From contig JAQIBT010000085.1 of assembly GCA_027858915.1 (NCBI GenBank), forward strand, positions 1-64,000: a stretch of 64,000 nucleotides of DNA, read 5' to 3'. The position numbers and the translations under genes were made by a program. This document shows, in pieces, positions 47,006 through 56,851 of the stretch (the stretch's first letter is position 1; each line of letters opens with the position of its first letter). The notes beneath the pieces were generated by a model. That model did not search any database. It saw only the letters and a program-made list of their open reading frames with translations, and had not been told where the DNA came from. This DNA is from Salinisphaera sp. (GTDB lineage Bacteria; Pseudomonadota; Gammaproteobacteria; Nevskiales; Salinisphaeraceae).

Positions 47006-47869
47006 TTACATCATCTGGCGCTGGCGCAATACTTCGGTGAGTGCAAAGCCCGCGATCAGCCAGAAGCCGCCAACCAGCAGGCCGGCCGCAATATCGCTGG
47101 CAAAATGCACCGACAGTACGGCCCGGCTGAAAGCGATCAGAGCAATCAGCACGCCTGTCCAATAACCCAGTTCGAAGCGCAGGCGTCGACTGGGCAGTTC
47201 GCGCGCGATGGCGTAGGCAATGAATCCATAGACCGCAATGGCGCCGGTCGCATGGCCGCTGGGAAAAGACGGCGTGGTAGCGCTGGCGAAGGTCAGGAAA
47301 TCCGGACGCGCACGATCGATGGCGTACTTGCCGATATAAGTCAGCGTCTGGGAACCGGCTACGGTCAACACCAGCCCCGGTATAAAGCGCGAGCGGCGAT
47401 CGGCCCACAGAAACGCGGCCGAAACCAGCGTGACGGCGATCAGGGTCTCGAGATTGGCCAGATGCGTGAATCCAGCAAAGAGATCCAGGAAGTGCGGATC
47501 GCGGAGCACCGACAGCGCAGAATTCACATGATGGTCGAAGCGCACAACCTCTTCTCGCTCGATCACGCCTTCTGCGAGATGCGTGCCTAGCGCTATCAGA
47601 TACGCGCCGAGAATCACGCACAACGTCAACGGCAGGCCGGTGAACTGGCTTGCGCTGACCCGCGCCTTGATGAAATCCGAGGTGCGCGGGAAACGCTGGG
47701 CAAAGCGCGCGGTAAACGTCTGCCGGCCCATCAAAATGCCGACGCCGCGAGAAAGCGGTGCGCCGCCGCGGCTCGCAAGTCGCCAGATCAGTTCGGCGAT
47801 CAGGCGCCCGAGCAAGATCAGGCAGACCAGACCGGCCGCGAGCCAGCCGAATGAGAAGGTGGTCTCCAT
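47006..47869 (-). CDS. PAP2-family membrane phosphatase
   Basis: 287 residues, six to seven membrane helices. The three phosphatase motifs are KYAIDRARPDF (about 188-198), TPSFPSGHATGAIAVYG and SRAVLSVHFASDIAAGLLVG, all with the catalytic residues. The N-terminal about 80 residues are an extra region before the PAP2 core. It would dephosphorylate phosphatidate or undecaprenyl pyrophosphate at the outer face of the inner membrane. It stands 89 bases downstream of queA on the same strand. Confidence 0.92.
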   Translation of the reverse strand: METTFSFGWLAAGLVCLILLGRLIAELIWRLASRGGAPLSRGVGILMGRQTFTARFAQRFPRTSDFIKARVSASQFTGLPLTLCVILGAYLIALGTHLAEGVIEREEVVRFDHHVNSALSVLRDPHFLDLFAGFTHLANLETLIAVTLVSAAFLWADRRSRFIPGLVLTVAGSQTLTYIGKYAIDRARPDFLTFASATTPSFPSGHATGAIAVYGFIAYAIARELPSRRLRFELGYWTGVLIALIAFSRAVLSVHFASDIAAGLLVGGFWLIAGFALTEVLRQRQMM

Positions 47870-47958
47870 GGCCCTAATACATACCAGAGTAACGGCAGTT
47901 CAGTATACGGACGAAGCGTTCGCATAACGTCTGACTGGAATTCAGACGGCGCGCACCG

Positions 47959-48978
47959 CTACAGAATGAACATGGCATCGCCGTAGCTCAGGAACCGGTA
48001 GCCGGCGGCGACTGCATGGGCATAGCCAGCGAGTACGGATTCGCGGCCGGCAAACGCACAGATCAGCATCAGCAGGCTGGACTGGGGCTCATGGAAATTA
48101 GTGACAATGCCATCGACGACGTAAAATTCGTCGCCGGGCTTGATGAACAGCCGGGTCTCGGCAGCGACCGGCGCCATGGCTCCATGGCCGGCGCGGGCTG
48201 CGGTTTCCAGGCTGCGTACTGCGGTGGTGCCGACCGCGATCACGCGTCCCCCGGCAGCCTGCGTCTCGGCGACCTGGTCGCAGAGTCGCTGGCTCACATG
48301 CACCCGTTCGGCATGCAATTGTTGCTCGCGAATATCGCCCTCGCGCAGCCGCTGGTACGTACCCGAGCCCACATGCAGCGTGACATAACCGACGTTGACG
48401 CCGACCGCGCTCAGCGCATCCAACAGCGCGCGGTCGAAGTGCAACCCGGCCGTCGGCGCGGCCACCGCGCCGTCGTGACGCGCCCACACCGTCTGATATC
48501 GCGACCGATCAGCCGTCTCGTCCGGTCGTCGGATATACGGCGGCAAGGGAATATGACCGTGGGCGTCCAACAGTGCATGAATCGCGCCGTGGTCCAGCGT
48601 CAGGGTATACAGCTCGCCTTCCCGAGTGCTCACTTGCAGTCGGAAATCGCCGACAAGAATCACCGTCCCCGGCTTCGGCGGCTTGTTAGCGCGGATTTTG
48701 GCGCTGATCCGCGAGCTGTCGAGAATACGCTCGAGCATTACCTCAACCGCGCCGCCGCTGCTCTTGTGGCCAAACATCCGCGCGGCCAGCACGCGCGTGT
48801 CGTTGAAGACCAGTAGATCATTCGGCCTGAGCAATGCAGGCAGATCGACGATCTGGCGATCGTCGAGCCCTCCGTGGCGTCGATCGAGCGTCAGCAGACG
48901 CGAGGCATGCCGGCTCGCCAGCGGCTGCTGCGCGATACGCTCCTCCGGCAGGATATAGTCAAAGTCTTGCTTGTCCAT
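47959..48978 (-). CDS. queA: tRNA preQ1 ribosyltransferase-isomerase QueA
   Basis: 339 residues, usual length. N-terminal MDKQDFDYILPEERIAQQPL, then RPNDLLVFNDTRVLAARMFG, AAPTAGLHFDRALLDAL, THVG-like TLHVGSGTYQRLREGDI and C-terminal GIVTNFHEPQSSLLMLICAF. It transfers ribose from SAM to preQ1 at the tRNA wobble position, giving epoxyqueuosine. The usual tgt-yajC-secDF followers are missing here; the next gene is PAP2. Confidence 0.97.
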   Translation of the reverse strand: MDKQDFDYILPEERIAQQPLASRHASRLLTLDRRHGGLDDRQIVDLPALLRPNDLLVFNDTRVLAARMFGHKSSGGAVEVMLERILDSSRISAKIRANKPPKPGTVILVGDFRLQVSTREGELYTLTLDHGAIHALLDAHGHIPLPPYIRRPDETADRSRYQTVWARHDGAVAAPTAGLHFDRALLDALSAVGVNVGYVTLHVGSGTYQRLREGDIREQQLHAERVHVSQRLCDQVAETQAAGGRVIAVGTTAVRSLETAARAGHGAMAPVAAETRLFIKPGDEFYVVDGIVTNFHEPQSSLLMLICAFAGRESVLAGYAHAVAAGYRFLSYGDAMFIL

Positions 48979-49322
48979 GTATCTAGAGCCGCAATGGGTA
49001 GATCGGGCCGGCCGGTGCCGGCGGCCGTGATTGTGGCCAGCAGGCGCTTCGGCCGCAAGACATAGCAGATAGCGGTATCGTGCCGGCCAATTGCGCGTTC
49101 GGGCGCAGAATCGGGCGTGAGCAGCCGATATGGCGATGCGCCGTGTTAATTTTTACCGATGTGGCGGATGGATCGGCGAGGTTATCGGCAGCTGCAGGAT
49201 GCGGCGTCTTAAAATATTGTTAAATAACAAATTATCCGTATTCGCCTCGCGGCGAAATGGCCCAGAAATACGCTTTGCATCAGGCTGTTGGCACTATTTC
49301 AATGGCTGAAACGCGGTGTGTG
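48979..49322 (+). other. Intergenic region upstream of cspA
   Basis: About 340 bases without a gene between the divergent queA and cspA. It contains an A+T-rich inverted repeat (ATTGTTA/TAACAAAT around 49217-49232) and grows A+T-rich toward cspA. The repeat may belong to the queA or cspA promoter region. Confidence 0.4.
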
Positions 49323-49374
49323 TTCGTGCTTTGGCGTTGTAAGCGGTATACTGCCCATGCAGTAGAAACTGCAT
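49323..49374 (+). promoter_or_regulatory. Candidate cspA promoter and 5'-leader hairpin
   Basis: TATACT at 49347-49352 makes a fair -10 with a weak -35 (TTCGTG) 18 bases upstream. Directly after it the leader folds ATGCAGT AGAA ACTGCAT (49357-49374). The RNA leader of about 45 bases is much shorter than the E. coli cspA leader. Confidence 0.4.
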
Positions 49375-49405
49375 CAATCAACACGGTTATAACCGAGAGT
49401 AAAGC

Positions 49406-49612
49406 ATGGCAAAAGGTACAGTGAAGTGGTTCAGTTCGGAGAAAGGCTTCGGCTTTATCGCTCCTGAAGACGGCAGCAAAGATCTCTTCGTCCATCATTC
49501 CGAAATCAAGATGGGCGGCGGTTTCGCCACGCTCAACGACGGTCAGGCCGTCGAGTTTGAAGTCGGCGAAGGCAAGAAAGGCCCCTGCGCCAACAACGTA
49601 ATCCCGCTTTAA
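49406..49612 (+). CDS. cspA: Cold-shock protein, CspA family
   Basis: 68 residues. RNA-binding motifs RNP1 ([11 protein letters not shown]) and RNP2 (DLFVHHSEI) are complete, in an OB-fold of standard length ([15 protein letters not shown] and on). The C-terminus NNVIPL replaces the common NV(T/K)PL. It binds single-stranded RNA as an RNA chaperone. A terminator follows at 49667. Confidence 0.97.
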   Translation: MAKGTVKWFSSEKGFGFIAPEDGSKDLFVHHSEIKMGGGFATLNDGQAVEFEVGEGKKGPCANNVIPL

Positions 49613-49666
49613 GGCGGAAAGAATTTTGTCGGACGGGTCAGCAATGGCCTGTTCGCTGAGATCGCG

Positions 49667-49701
49667 AAAGCCGGATCGGGCAACCGATCCGGCTTTTGTT
49701 T
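49667..49701 (+). terminator. Rho-independent terminator of cspA
   Basis: AAAGCCGGATCGG, loop GCAA, CCGATCCGGCTTT, then TGTTT. Perfect 13-base stem. Confidence 0.85.
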
Positions 49702-49773
49702 GTCTGTGATATGGGCCAGCGCGTGAGAGCTTGCTAAAGTTGAGCATGTCATTCATGTCAACTGGGGTGAGCC

Positions 49774-49938
49774 ATGAGCACAATCTGGATTGTTATCATC
49801 GTCGCCGTCGTCGTGCTGATTATCGCCGTGCTCTTCTTCTGGTATCAGAACCTCCGGGCCAGAGAGTCGTTTCGTCATATCGACTACAGCAAGCTGAAGG
49901 ATCTGGATAAGGACGGTTGGGACGACGATGATCGTTGA
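49774..49938 (+). CDS. 54-residue single-span membrane protein
   Basis: A short gene with GGGGTGA three bases before the ATG. The product starts MSTIWIVIIVAVVVLIIAVL, one hydrophobic span, then FFWYQNLRARESFRHIDYSK and an acidic end (WDDDDR). The short N-terminus and the Arg-rich flank after the span predict that the C-terminal tail is cytoplasmic. I recognise no named family. It sits between cspA and the convergent hslO gene and has its own signals. Confidence 0.65.
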   Translation: MSTIWIVIIVAVVVLIIAVLFFWYQNLRARESFRHIDYSKLKDLDKDGWDDDDR

Positions 49939-49956
49939 CCGCGGATGCCACAGGCC

Positions 49957-50850
49957 CTAGTGCACGGTGGGCGGCGACGCGTCCGGATCCGCTATCAGCG
50001 CTTCCACGTCTGCCGGCGTGAACACGTAGAACGTGTTGCAGAAGTGACACTGCGTCTCGATCTGGCCCTGTTCGGCGAGCACGCTGCGCAGTTCCTCGGG
50101 CCCAAGTTGGTGCAGCGCCCTGCCGAATCGCTCGCGCGAGCAGGTGCAGGCGAACATCACGGGGGCCGGCTCGAACAGACGCGCCTGCTCTTCGTGGAAC
50201 AGCCGGTACAGCACGCTTTTCGCGTCCAGCTTGGTGAGTTCGGCGCCGGTGATGGTATCCGCCAGGTGGTTGATCCGTTCCCAGGCGTTGGGGTCCTTCG
50301 GATTGGCTTCCTGTGGAAGCTTCTGGATCAACAGGCCCGCGGCACGCTGTGCGTCGGAGGCCAGCCACAGCCGCGTCGGTAATTGCTCGGAGCGCTCGAA
50401 GTAGTCCTCAAGGCAGCCTGCAATCGTCGGCTTGTCGAGCGCCACAATGCCTTGATAGCGCTGGCCCCCATGCGGTTCGAGCGTGATCATGACGCGACCT
50501 TCCCCCGTCAGGGACACCAGTGACAGATCGTCAAGCGCTGCCAAGGCCTCGTCGTCATAGCGCGCAATGCCCCGCAGCCTTTGTGATTTCTCACCGATAC
50601 CCGGGTTCGACTCGGCCATGAGCAACGACAGTGGACCCTGACCGCGCAGCTCGATGCTGAGCGTGCCGTGCAGCTTGATCGTTGCGGTCAGCAGTGCGCA
50701 AGCCGCCAGCAGTTCACCCAGCAGTCGCTGGATAGGTTCGGGGTAGTCGTGTCGTACCAGCACGTCCTGATAGGTCGTTTCGAGCTGAGCTATCTCGCCG
50801 CGTACCTGGGTATCGTCGAAAAGAAATCGTTGCAGTCGGTCTTTGGACAT
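49957..50850 (-). CDS. hslO: Hsp33 redox-regulated chaperone
   Basis: 297 residues from ATG 50850, chosen because AGGAAG stands properly before it; another in-frame ATG lies six codons upstream. The zinc centre is complete: CTCSRERF (about residues 235-242) and CHFCNTFY near residue 270. The core has [18 protein letters not shown] and LLIQKLP, typical Hsp33. Oxidation releases zinc and unfolds the linker, activating holdase function. Confidence 0.96.
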   Translation of the reverse strand: MSKDRLQRFLFDDTQVRGEIAQLETTYQDVLVRHDYPEPIQRLLGELLAACALLTATIKLHGTLSIELRGQGPLSLLMAESNPGIGEKSQRLRGIARYDDEALAALDDLSLVSLTGEGRVMITLEPHGGQRYQGIVALDKPTIAGCLEDYFERSEQLPTRLWLASDAQRAAGLLIQKLPQEANPKDPNAWERINHLADTITGAELTKLDAKSVLYRLFHEEQARLFEPAPVMFACTCSRERFGRALHQLGPEELRSVLAEQGQIETQCHFCNTFYVFTPADVEALIADPDASPPTVH

Positions 50851-50904
50851 CGGCTTCCTGGCAGGCATGCGGTTATGGCGGATTATCTATGCATCGCGGA
50901 CGCG

Positions 50905-51762
50905 CTATTCAACACGGCCGGGTTCCGGAGTGCCACTCCGGTGACAGTATTCGACGCTATAGTCCCAGAGCCATTGGGCGTTTTCCATATCGCTTGCCGC
51001 CGTTGCAGTGGGCGCGACCTTGCGTTTGATGAAGTATTCGCCCGATCGTGCTCGGGCGTCGTCGGCACTCGCCAGCCAGATGCCCGTGTCCGCGCCTTGT
51101 TCGGGCGTAATCAATACGCGATTGATCATTGGCTGAAGGAGTCTGGGCGCCTCGGCCCAGATGCCCGTGGCGACTGCGCCCGGATGGAAGCAATTGGCGG
51201 TGACCGCTGTGTCTGCCAGCCGGCGTGCCAGTTCGCGGGTGAACAGGATATTGGCAAGCTTGGCCTGAGCATACGCCTGCACAGCCAACCTATGGCCGCG
51301 CGGATTCTTGAACGTCTTTTCCCGAATACGGCCAAAGCGATGGACCATGGATGCGGTAACGATAATACGGCCGGCGTCGGCGGTCTTGACCGCGTCCAGC
51401 AATCGTTGCGTCAGCCGAAAATGCCCGAAATGCATGATGCCGATCATGGCCTCCAGCCCGTTGTCCAGCGAGCGCGTGGGCTGGGTATAGAGCCCGGCAT
51501 TGAGGATCAGCACATCGATGATCGGCATGCGGCCAAGCAGCTCCTGGGCAAAACGATCGATATCGTCGACGCGCGCCAGATCCAGCGCCATAGCTTCGAT
51601 GTGCGCGCCTGGGTGTGCTGCCTGAATATCGGCGGCGACGGCCTGCGAGCGGGCCAGATCGCGCGAGGCGATCACCACATGATCGCCCTGGGCTGCCAGC
51701 GTCTGCGCCATCACCTTGCCGATGCCACTGTTGCCGCCGGTGATCAGAATGTTTCTTGCCAT
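50905..51762 (-). CDS. Short-chain dehydrogenase/reductase
   Basis: 285 residues from ATG 51762 with GAGGAG upstream. The NAD(P) loop is ILITGGNSGIGKVMAQTLAA at residues 4-23, NAG appears in LILNAGLYTQPT, the Ser in IIVTASMVHRFGRI and Tyr-x-x-x-Lys in AVQAYAQAKLANILF, followed by CFHPGAVATGIW. These mark the classical SDR family near retinol-dehydrogenase/WWOX-like members. The substrate is unknown. Divergently oriented to the MATE gene. Confidence 0.9.
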   Translation of the reverse strand: MARNILITGGNSGIGKVMAQTLAAQGDHVVIASRDLARSQAVAADIQAAHPGAHIEAMALDLARVDDIDRFAQELLGRMPIIDVLILNAGLYTQPTRSLDNGLEAMIGIMHFGHFRLTQRLLDAVKTADAGRIIVTASMVHRFGRIREKTFKNPRGHRLAVQAYAQAKLANILFTRELARRLADTAVTANCFHPGAVATGIWAEAPRLLQPMINRVLITPEQGADTGIWLASADDARARSGEYFIKRKVAPTATAASDMENAQWLWDYSVEYCHRSGTPEPGRVE

Positions 51763-51996
51763 GCGCCGTGCTCCTCGACATACGTCGGATGGGTGATCCA
51801 CATCAAATCTTCTAGCGGATATCTTTAAATTCTATCTGTCGCAGGATGCAGCCTGCGCCTGACCGGCCATCGTACTCAAGTATCAAGCGGCCAGAGACAG
51901 CCAGGCGCTCTGCACTGTGGCGTGTGAGTGCGTTGTCTATTCACGCGTTCGGGACGGTAGTGGGACAATCCGTGGCTTTAACTACCGCTGCCCGAT

Positions 51997-53328
51997 ATGA
52001 CGGACAACGCCAGCCAGAACGACGCGGATGCGAATCCATCGCCCGTCAATCTTCGCCGTATCCTCTCGCTGGCGGTTCCAGCGCTTGGCGTGCTCGCCGC
52101 CGAGCCGCTGTATGTCTTGATCGACACGGCGGTGGTTGGGCATCTGGGCGCATTGCCGTTGGCCGGTCTGGCGCTTGGCGGGACGCTGCTGACCGTGATG
52201 ACCAGTCAGCTGACGTTTCTCTCCTATGGCACCACGGCCCGTGCAGCGCGCCTGTACGGCGCGAATCGTCGTGACGAAGCAATCGCCGAGGGTGGGCAGG
52301 CCACCTGGCTGGCGATCTTCGTCGGCCTTGTCGTTTTCGTGCTCGGTGAAGCCTTTGTCTACAAGCTGACTTTTCTTCTGGCCGGCGATGTGCGGTTGGC
52401 CACGACCGCTGCGCTCTGGCTGCGGATTGCGCTGCTTGGGGCGCCGGCGATCCTGATCACGCTGGCCGGTAACGGCTGGATGCGGGGCGTGCAGGATACG
52501 ATGCGGCCGCTACGCTATGTGCTGGCCGGCAATGTGTTATCAGCGATTGCCTGCCCGCTGCTGGTCTATCCGCTGGGTTTCGGGCTGGAAGGTTCGGCGA
52601 TCGCCAACGTGCTGTGTCAATACCTGGCGGCGATGCTGTTTCTGCGGGCCGTGCTGGCGGAAAACGCCATGATGCGACCGGACTGGCGGGTGATGCGCGC
52701 ACAGATGGTGCTCGGACGCGATCTGATTTTGCGCAGCCTGTCTTTTCAGATTTGTTTTCTGTCGGCTGCGGCGGTCGCGGCGCGCAGCTCCGCCGCGGCC
52801 GTGGGCGCGCATCAGATCGTCTATCAGCTGTGGGTTTTACTCTCGCTGGTGCTGGATTCGCTGGCGATAGCGGCCCAGGCCTTGATCGGGGCCGAGCTGG
52901 GCGCCGGTCGTATCGAGCGTGCCAGGCGGGTGGCATGGCAGATCACCGGCTACTCGTTCGCGCTGGGTAGCGTGCTGTGCGGCGTGTTCGCCTTGTTGTC
53001 GAATACCTTGCCCCGCCTGTTCACCGGCGACGCCGCAGTATTGGCCCAGATCCCGCACGCCTGGTGGCTGTTCGTGATCCAGCAGCCGATAGCGGGCATC
53101 GTGTTTGCGCTGGACGGGGTGTTGTTGGGCGCCGGAGACACCGCGTTTCTGCGCACTACCACGTTGGGCAGTGCGCTGGGTGGTTTTCTGCCGTTGATCT
53201 GGTTGTCGTGGTGGTTCGGCTGGGGGCTCACCGGTATCTGGAGTGGACTGACCGTATTCCTGCTTGCCCGCATGGTCGCTGTTCTATGGCGCACGTGGTC
53301 CGGTCGCTGGGCGGTGGCAGGCGCCTGA
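51997..53328 (+). CDS. MATE-family efflux transporter (DinF-like)
   Basis: 443 residues, twelve helices. The N-half opens ILSLAVPALGVLAAEPLYVL and DTAVVGHLGALPLAGLALGG (conserved D-x-x-x-V-G-x-L). The second half shows ARSSAAAVGAHQIVYQLWVL and SLAIAAQALIGAELGAGR, typical of the DinF branch. It exports cationic compounds using Na+ or H+. Its substrate is unknown. Confidence 0.92.
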   Translation: MTDNASQNDADANPSPVNLRRILSLAVPALGVLAAEPLYVLIDTAVVGHLGALPLAGLALGGTLLTVMTSQLTFLSYGTTARAARLYGANRRDEAIAEGGQATWLAIFVGLVVFVLGEAFVYKLTFLLAGDVRLATTAALWLRIALLGAPAILITLAGNGWMRGVQDTMRPLRYVLAGNVLSAIACPLLVYPLGFGLEGSAIANVLCQYLAAMLFLRAVLAENAMMRPDWRVMRAQMVLGRDLILRSLSFQICFLSAAAVAARSSAAAVGAHQIVYQLWVLLSLVLDSLAIAAQALIGAELGAGRIERARRVAWQITGYSFALGSVLCGVFALLSNTLPRLFTGDAAVLAQIPHAWWLFVIQQPIAGIVFALDGVLLGAGDTAFLRTTTLGSALGGFLPLIWLSWWFGWGLTGIWSGLTVFLLARMVAVLWRTWSGRWAVAGA

Positions 53329-53724
53329 CAGCGCCGCCGTCGCGAGTATGGCGATGCGCAACTGTCCCGATCTGCCAGGACGCTGATCTCATGAAGAGCA
53401 CAGCAGTGCGCCGGAGTTCGGCGTCCGCGAGTTGCAGGCCGCCGATTCACGATAGCCAGAATAATCCTTTAGTGGAAGACACGGCAGGTGGTGCGCTCCG
53501 TGATCAGACCGTTGCCGCGTACCGGAGGTCGGCTGAGAGATCAGCCGCTGCATTGGGGAAGACGTTCTATCACGGGGCAAAAGTGTCGACACTTGATCCG
53601 GTGGCTGTGTTCAGCGTGCCATATCACTCAATCGGCCACGAGAAAAGCCGTAACCGATAGCTGACGAGTTGTTAGGCCTCGCTGTTGCGCCCTATCAATC
53701 GATCTTGTAGCGTCAGTGACAACG
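53329..53724 (+). other. Intergenic region between MATE and guaD genes
   Basis: About 400 bases without a recognisable gene. The open frames here are short and have no ribosome site. The region ends in the operator-like palindromes at 53725-53750 that belong to guaD. Confidence 0.4.
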
Positions 53725-53750
53725 ATATTGTCAACAAATTGTCGACAATT
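53725..53750 (+). promoter_or_regulatory. Tandem operator-like palindromes upstream of guaD
   Basis: Two TTGTCRACAA-type sites lie 11 bases apart, centre to centre: ATATTGTCAACAAAT and the perfect 14-base palindrome AATTGTCGACAATT (53737-53750). That is one helical turn. The same sequence recurs between gntR and xdhA, so the local GntR-type regulator is the obvious candidate ligand. Confidence 0.65.
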
Positions 53751-53816
53751 GCAATGCAACAGTGCTGTCAGTCCAGGTAAGGCAATAGCCCTGCAGACGA
53801 TTTAGGAGATCGAAAA

Positions 53817-55205
53817 ATGACCTACTCATCCGGCGCCCACGCGATTCGTGGCTGTATCGCGCATTGTCTGCATGACCCGGGCGAGGGCGACGATCCGAAT
53901 GCTCTGGAGGTCTATGAAGACGGTCTCATGATCATCGAGCGCGGGCATGTAGTGCGCGTGGGACCGGCCGAGGATCTGTTGCCTACGCTGGGCGATAACA
54001 TCCCGGTGGAAGATCAGAGCGGCCGTCTGATCGTGCCGGGTTTCATCGATACTCATATCCATTACGCACAGACCGACATGATCGCCAGCTACGGCGAGCA
54101 GCTGCTCACCTGGCTCGAGCGCTATACCTTCCCCACCGAAGGCCGGTTCGCCGATCGTGCAGTGGCCGACGAGACGGCTGCTTTCTTTGTCGAGGAGTTG
54201 TTGCGTAACGGCACCACGTCGGCGCTGGTATTGGGCACCGTGCATCCGGAATCGGTCGATGCGGTATTCGAACAGGCCCAGGCACGCGGCCTGCGCATGG
54301 CGGCCGGCAAGGTGCTGATGGATCGCAACGCGCCGGATTACCTGCTGGATACGCCGGATACCGGTTATCGCGAGTCGCTTGAACTGATCGAGCGCTGGCA
54401 CGGCGTGGATCGGCTCAGTTACGCGATCACGCCACGTTTTGCACCGTCGTCCAGCGACGCCCAGCTGGCCCGCGCCGGTGAGTTGGCACGCCGTTATCCC
54501 GACACTTATATTCATAGTCATCTGGCAGAGAATCGCGACGAAGTGGCCTGGGTTGCAGAACTGTTTCCGTGGAGCCGCAGTTATCTCGACGTCTATGACC
54601 ATTTTGGTCTGCTGCGCGAGCGCAGTGTTTATGGCCACAGTATCTATCTCGACGCGGCGGATCGTCGCCGAATGGCCGAGACCGGCGCGGTGGCCGTATT
54701 CTGCCCGACCTCGAATCTGTTTCTGGGTAGCGGCCTGTTCGACTACGAGCAGACTCGCCGCGACGGCGTCATGACGTCGCTGGCTACGGATGTCGGTGGC
54801 GGCACCAGTTTCAGCATGCTCCGCACGGCGGCCGAGGCCTACAAGGTCTCGCAACTGACTGGCAGCGCGCTATCGTCGGCGCGCATGCTCTATCTGGCGA
54901 CACTGGCCGGGGCCGAAGCGCTGGATGTGGCCGATCGCGTGGGCAGTTTCCGGGAAGGGCGCGAGGCAGACTTCGTCGTGCTCGATCCACAGGCGACGCC
55001 CTTGATGGCCCGCCGTAATGCTCGCGCCGAGAGTGCTGCCGACACACTGTTCGCGCTGTTCATCCTGGGGGATGATCGCAGCGTGCACTCCACCTGGGTA
55101 CAGGGCGTATGCCAACATCAGCGCAACAACATGGGTCAGCACCGCAGCGCAGGCGCTGTGGTCGATGGCGACCGGCGGCAGAATCTTTCGGCGACCTGCT
55201 GCTAG
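53817..55205 (+). CDS. guaD: Guanine deaminase
   Basis: 462 residues. Amidohydrolase motifs: metal site VPGFIDTHIHYAQTDMIASY (about 73-92), HSHLAENRDEVAW, second His in YGHSIYLDAADRR, Asp in SLATDVGGGTSFSM and PTSNLFLGSGLFDYE, typical of guanine deaminases. It turns guanine into xanthine, the substrate of XdhAB. After the usual end near VHSTWVQG there are about 30 extra, low-complexity residues (CQHQRNNMGQHRS and on, ending in two Cys), suggesting a frameshifted or read-through tail. GGAG stands upstream of the ATG. Confidence 0.95.
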   Translation: MTYSSGAHAIRGCIAHCLHDPGEGDDPNALEVYEDGLMIIERGHVVRVGPAEDLLPTLGDNIPVEDQSGRLIVPGFIDTHIHYAQTDMIASYGEQLLTWLERYTFPTEGRFADRAVADETAAFFVEELLRNGTTSALVLGTVHPESVDAVFEQAQARGLRMAAGKVLMDRNAPDYLLDTPDTGYRESLELIERWHGVDRLSYAITPRFAPSSSDAQLARAGELARRYPDTYIHSHLAENRDEVAWVAELFPWSRSYLDVYDHFGLLRERSVYGHSIYLDAADRRRMAETGAVAVFCPTSNLFLGSGLFDYEQTRRDGVMTSLATDVGGGTSFSMLRTAAEAYKVSQLTGSALSSARMLYLATLAGAEALDVADRVGSFREGREADFVVLDPQATPLMARRNARAESAADTLFALFILGDDRSVHSTWVQGVCQHQRNNMGQHRSAGAVVDGDRRQNLSATCC

Positions 55206-55486
55206 CCGTGTCCTACGACGCCGCGTTGCGATCTGAAAGCACGCTATCCGGCGTTGCCATAGGGGTGTTCATGTGGCGCTGGTTCATTCTGCTGGACATC
55301 GGCATGCGTCATGCATGGAAATGTCGATACGTTTTATTCGAACACAAGACAACGATCATACGATGCTCTTGCGGCATATAACTGCATGTTGTCGTGTTGG
55401 GCGGGTTGACGACAGCGGCCGGGCAGGGAAGCCCCCCACGGAGGCCGACCTATGCAGACTAATAATATCGATCAGAGGAGACAGCC

Positions 55487-56851
55487 ATGGCTGACAGTAC
55501 GAGCGAGCTGAATGCTAAAACACGAGGCGGCAATGGCGACGCCGTCGCCCGTTTTTTTGAGTTCGAACAGGAAGGCACCAACTATCGCCGGGAAATCATT
55601 GGCGGTATGACCACGTTTCTGGCCATGGCCTACATCATGTTCGTCAATCCGACGATATTGAGTGCGGCCGGGATGGATGCCAACGCGTTGTTCACCGCCA
55701 CCGCGCTATCGGCGATCGTCGGCTGTCTGCTGATGGCGTTCGTGGCCCGGTATCCGGTAGCGATCGCGCCCAGCATGGGGCTGAATGCCTTCTTCGCCTA
55801 CTCGGTCGTGCTCGGCATGGGCGTGTCCTGGCAGACCGCACTGGTGGGCGTGCTGATTTCCGGCATCCTGTTCGTGCTGATCACGGTGCTCAAGCTGCGC
55901 GAGATGATCCTGGATGCGATCCCGAAGGATCTGAAGATGGCATCGGCCTGTGGTATCGGCTTGTTCATTGCCTTCATCGGATTCAAGGATTCCGGCATGG
56001 TGGTCGCCAACAAGGCCACGCTTGTTACCTTGGGTAATCTGACCACGCCAGGCACGCTGTTGACTATTTTCGGACTCGTGGCGTCGGTCGTGTTCATGCA
56101 GCGGCGGCTGCCCGGGGCGATCTTCTTCGGCATGATTCTGACTTCGATCGCGGGCATCGTGACCGGATACATCCCCACGCCGGACCATATCGTCAGTGCC
56201 ATCCCCAGCGTGGCCCCGCTGTTCGGTGTGGCTATTACACATCTGTTTTCCGACCCCGGCGATGTCTTCACGCTGAATCTGCTGGTGGTTGTGCTGACCT
56301 TCCTGTTCGTCGAGTTCTTCGACACCGCCGGCACCCTGATGGCAGTAGCCAGCAAGGCCGGCCTGATCGAGGGCAACAAGATCAAGCGTGCCGGCCCGGC
56401 GCTGCTGGCCGATTCCTCCTCGATCGTGGCGGCGGCCATCATAGGCACATCGCCGACCACGTCGTTCATTGAATCCACCGCCGGCGTGGCCTCGGGTGCG
56501 CGCACCGGCTTCGCCTCGGTGATCACTGCACTGTTCTTCGTACTCGCGCTGTTCTTTTCGCCTCTGCTGCATGTGGTGACGGCCAACGTAACCGCACCGG
56601 CGCTGATCATCGTGGGCGTGCTGATGGTGTCATCGCTCGACGAGATTCAGTGGAAACGCTTCGAAATCGCGGTGCCGGCGTTCCTGATGATGATCGCGAT
56701 GCCCTTGACCTACAGCATCGCCAACGGCATCGCGCTGGGGCTGGCGCTGTATCCGTTGACGATGACGGTCGCAGGGCGCGGTCGTGAGCTGCATCCGATT
56801 CTGTATATCCAGGCCGTCGTCTTCGTGCTGTATTTCGCGTTTCTGACCTGA
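55487..56851 (+). CDS. NCS2 purine permease, AzgA type
   Basis: 454 residues, about thirteen helices. N-terminal TNYRREIIGGMTTFLAMAYI, then SMGLNAFFAYSVVLGMGVSW, GLFIAFIGFKDSGMVV, DTAGTLMAVASKAGLI and GTSPTTSFIESTAGVASGAR are the AzgA-branch motifs. These proton symporters take up adenine, guanine or hypoxanthine. GAGGAG is placed seven bases before the ATG. It lies between guanine and adenine deaminase genes, which fits import of their substrates. Adenine versus guanine preference cannot be read here. Confidence 0.94.
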   Translation: MADSTSELNAKTRGGNGDAVARFFEFEQEGTNYRREIIGGMTTFLAMAYIMFVNPTILSAAGMDANALFTATALSAIVGCLLMAFVARYPVAIAPSMGLNAFFAYSVVLGMGVSWQTALVGVLISGILFVLITVLKLREMILDAIPKDLKMASACGIGLFIAFIGFKDSGMVVANKATLVTLGNLTTPGTLLTIFGLVASVVFMQRRLPGAIFFGMILTSIAGIVTGYIPTPDHIVSAIPSVAPLFGVAITHLFSDPGDVFTLNLLVVVLTFLFVEFFDTAGTLMAVASKAGLIEGNKIKRAGPALLADSSSIVAAAIIGTSPTTSFIESTAGVASGARTGFASVITALFFVLALFFSPLLHVVTANVTAPALIIVGVLMVSSLDEIQWKRFEIAVPAFLMMIAMPLTYSIANGIALGLALYPLTMTVAGRGRELHPILYIQAVVFVLYFAFLT

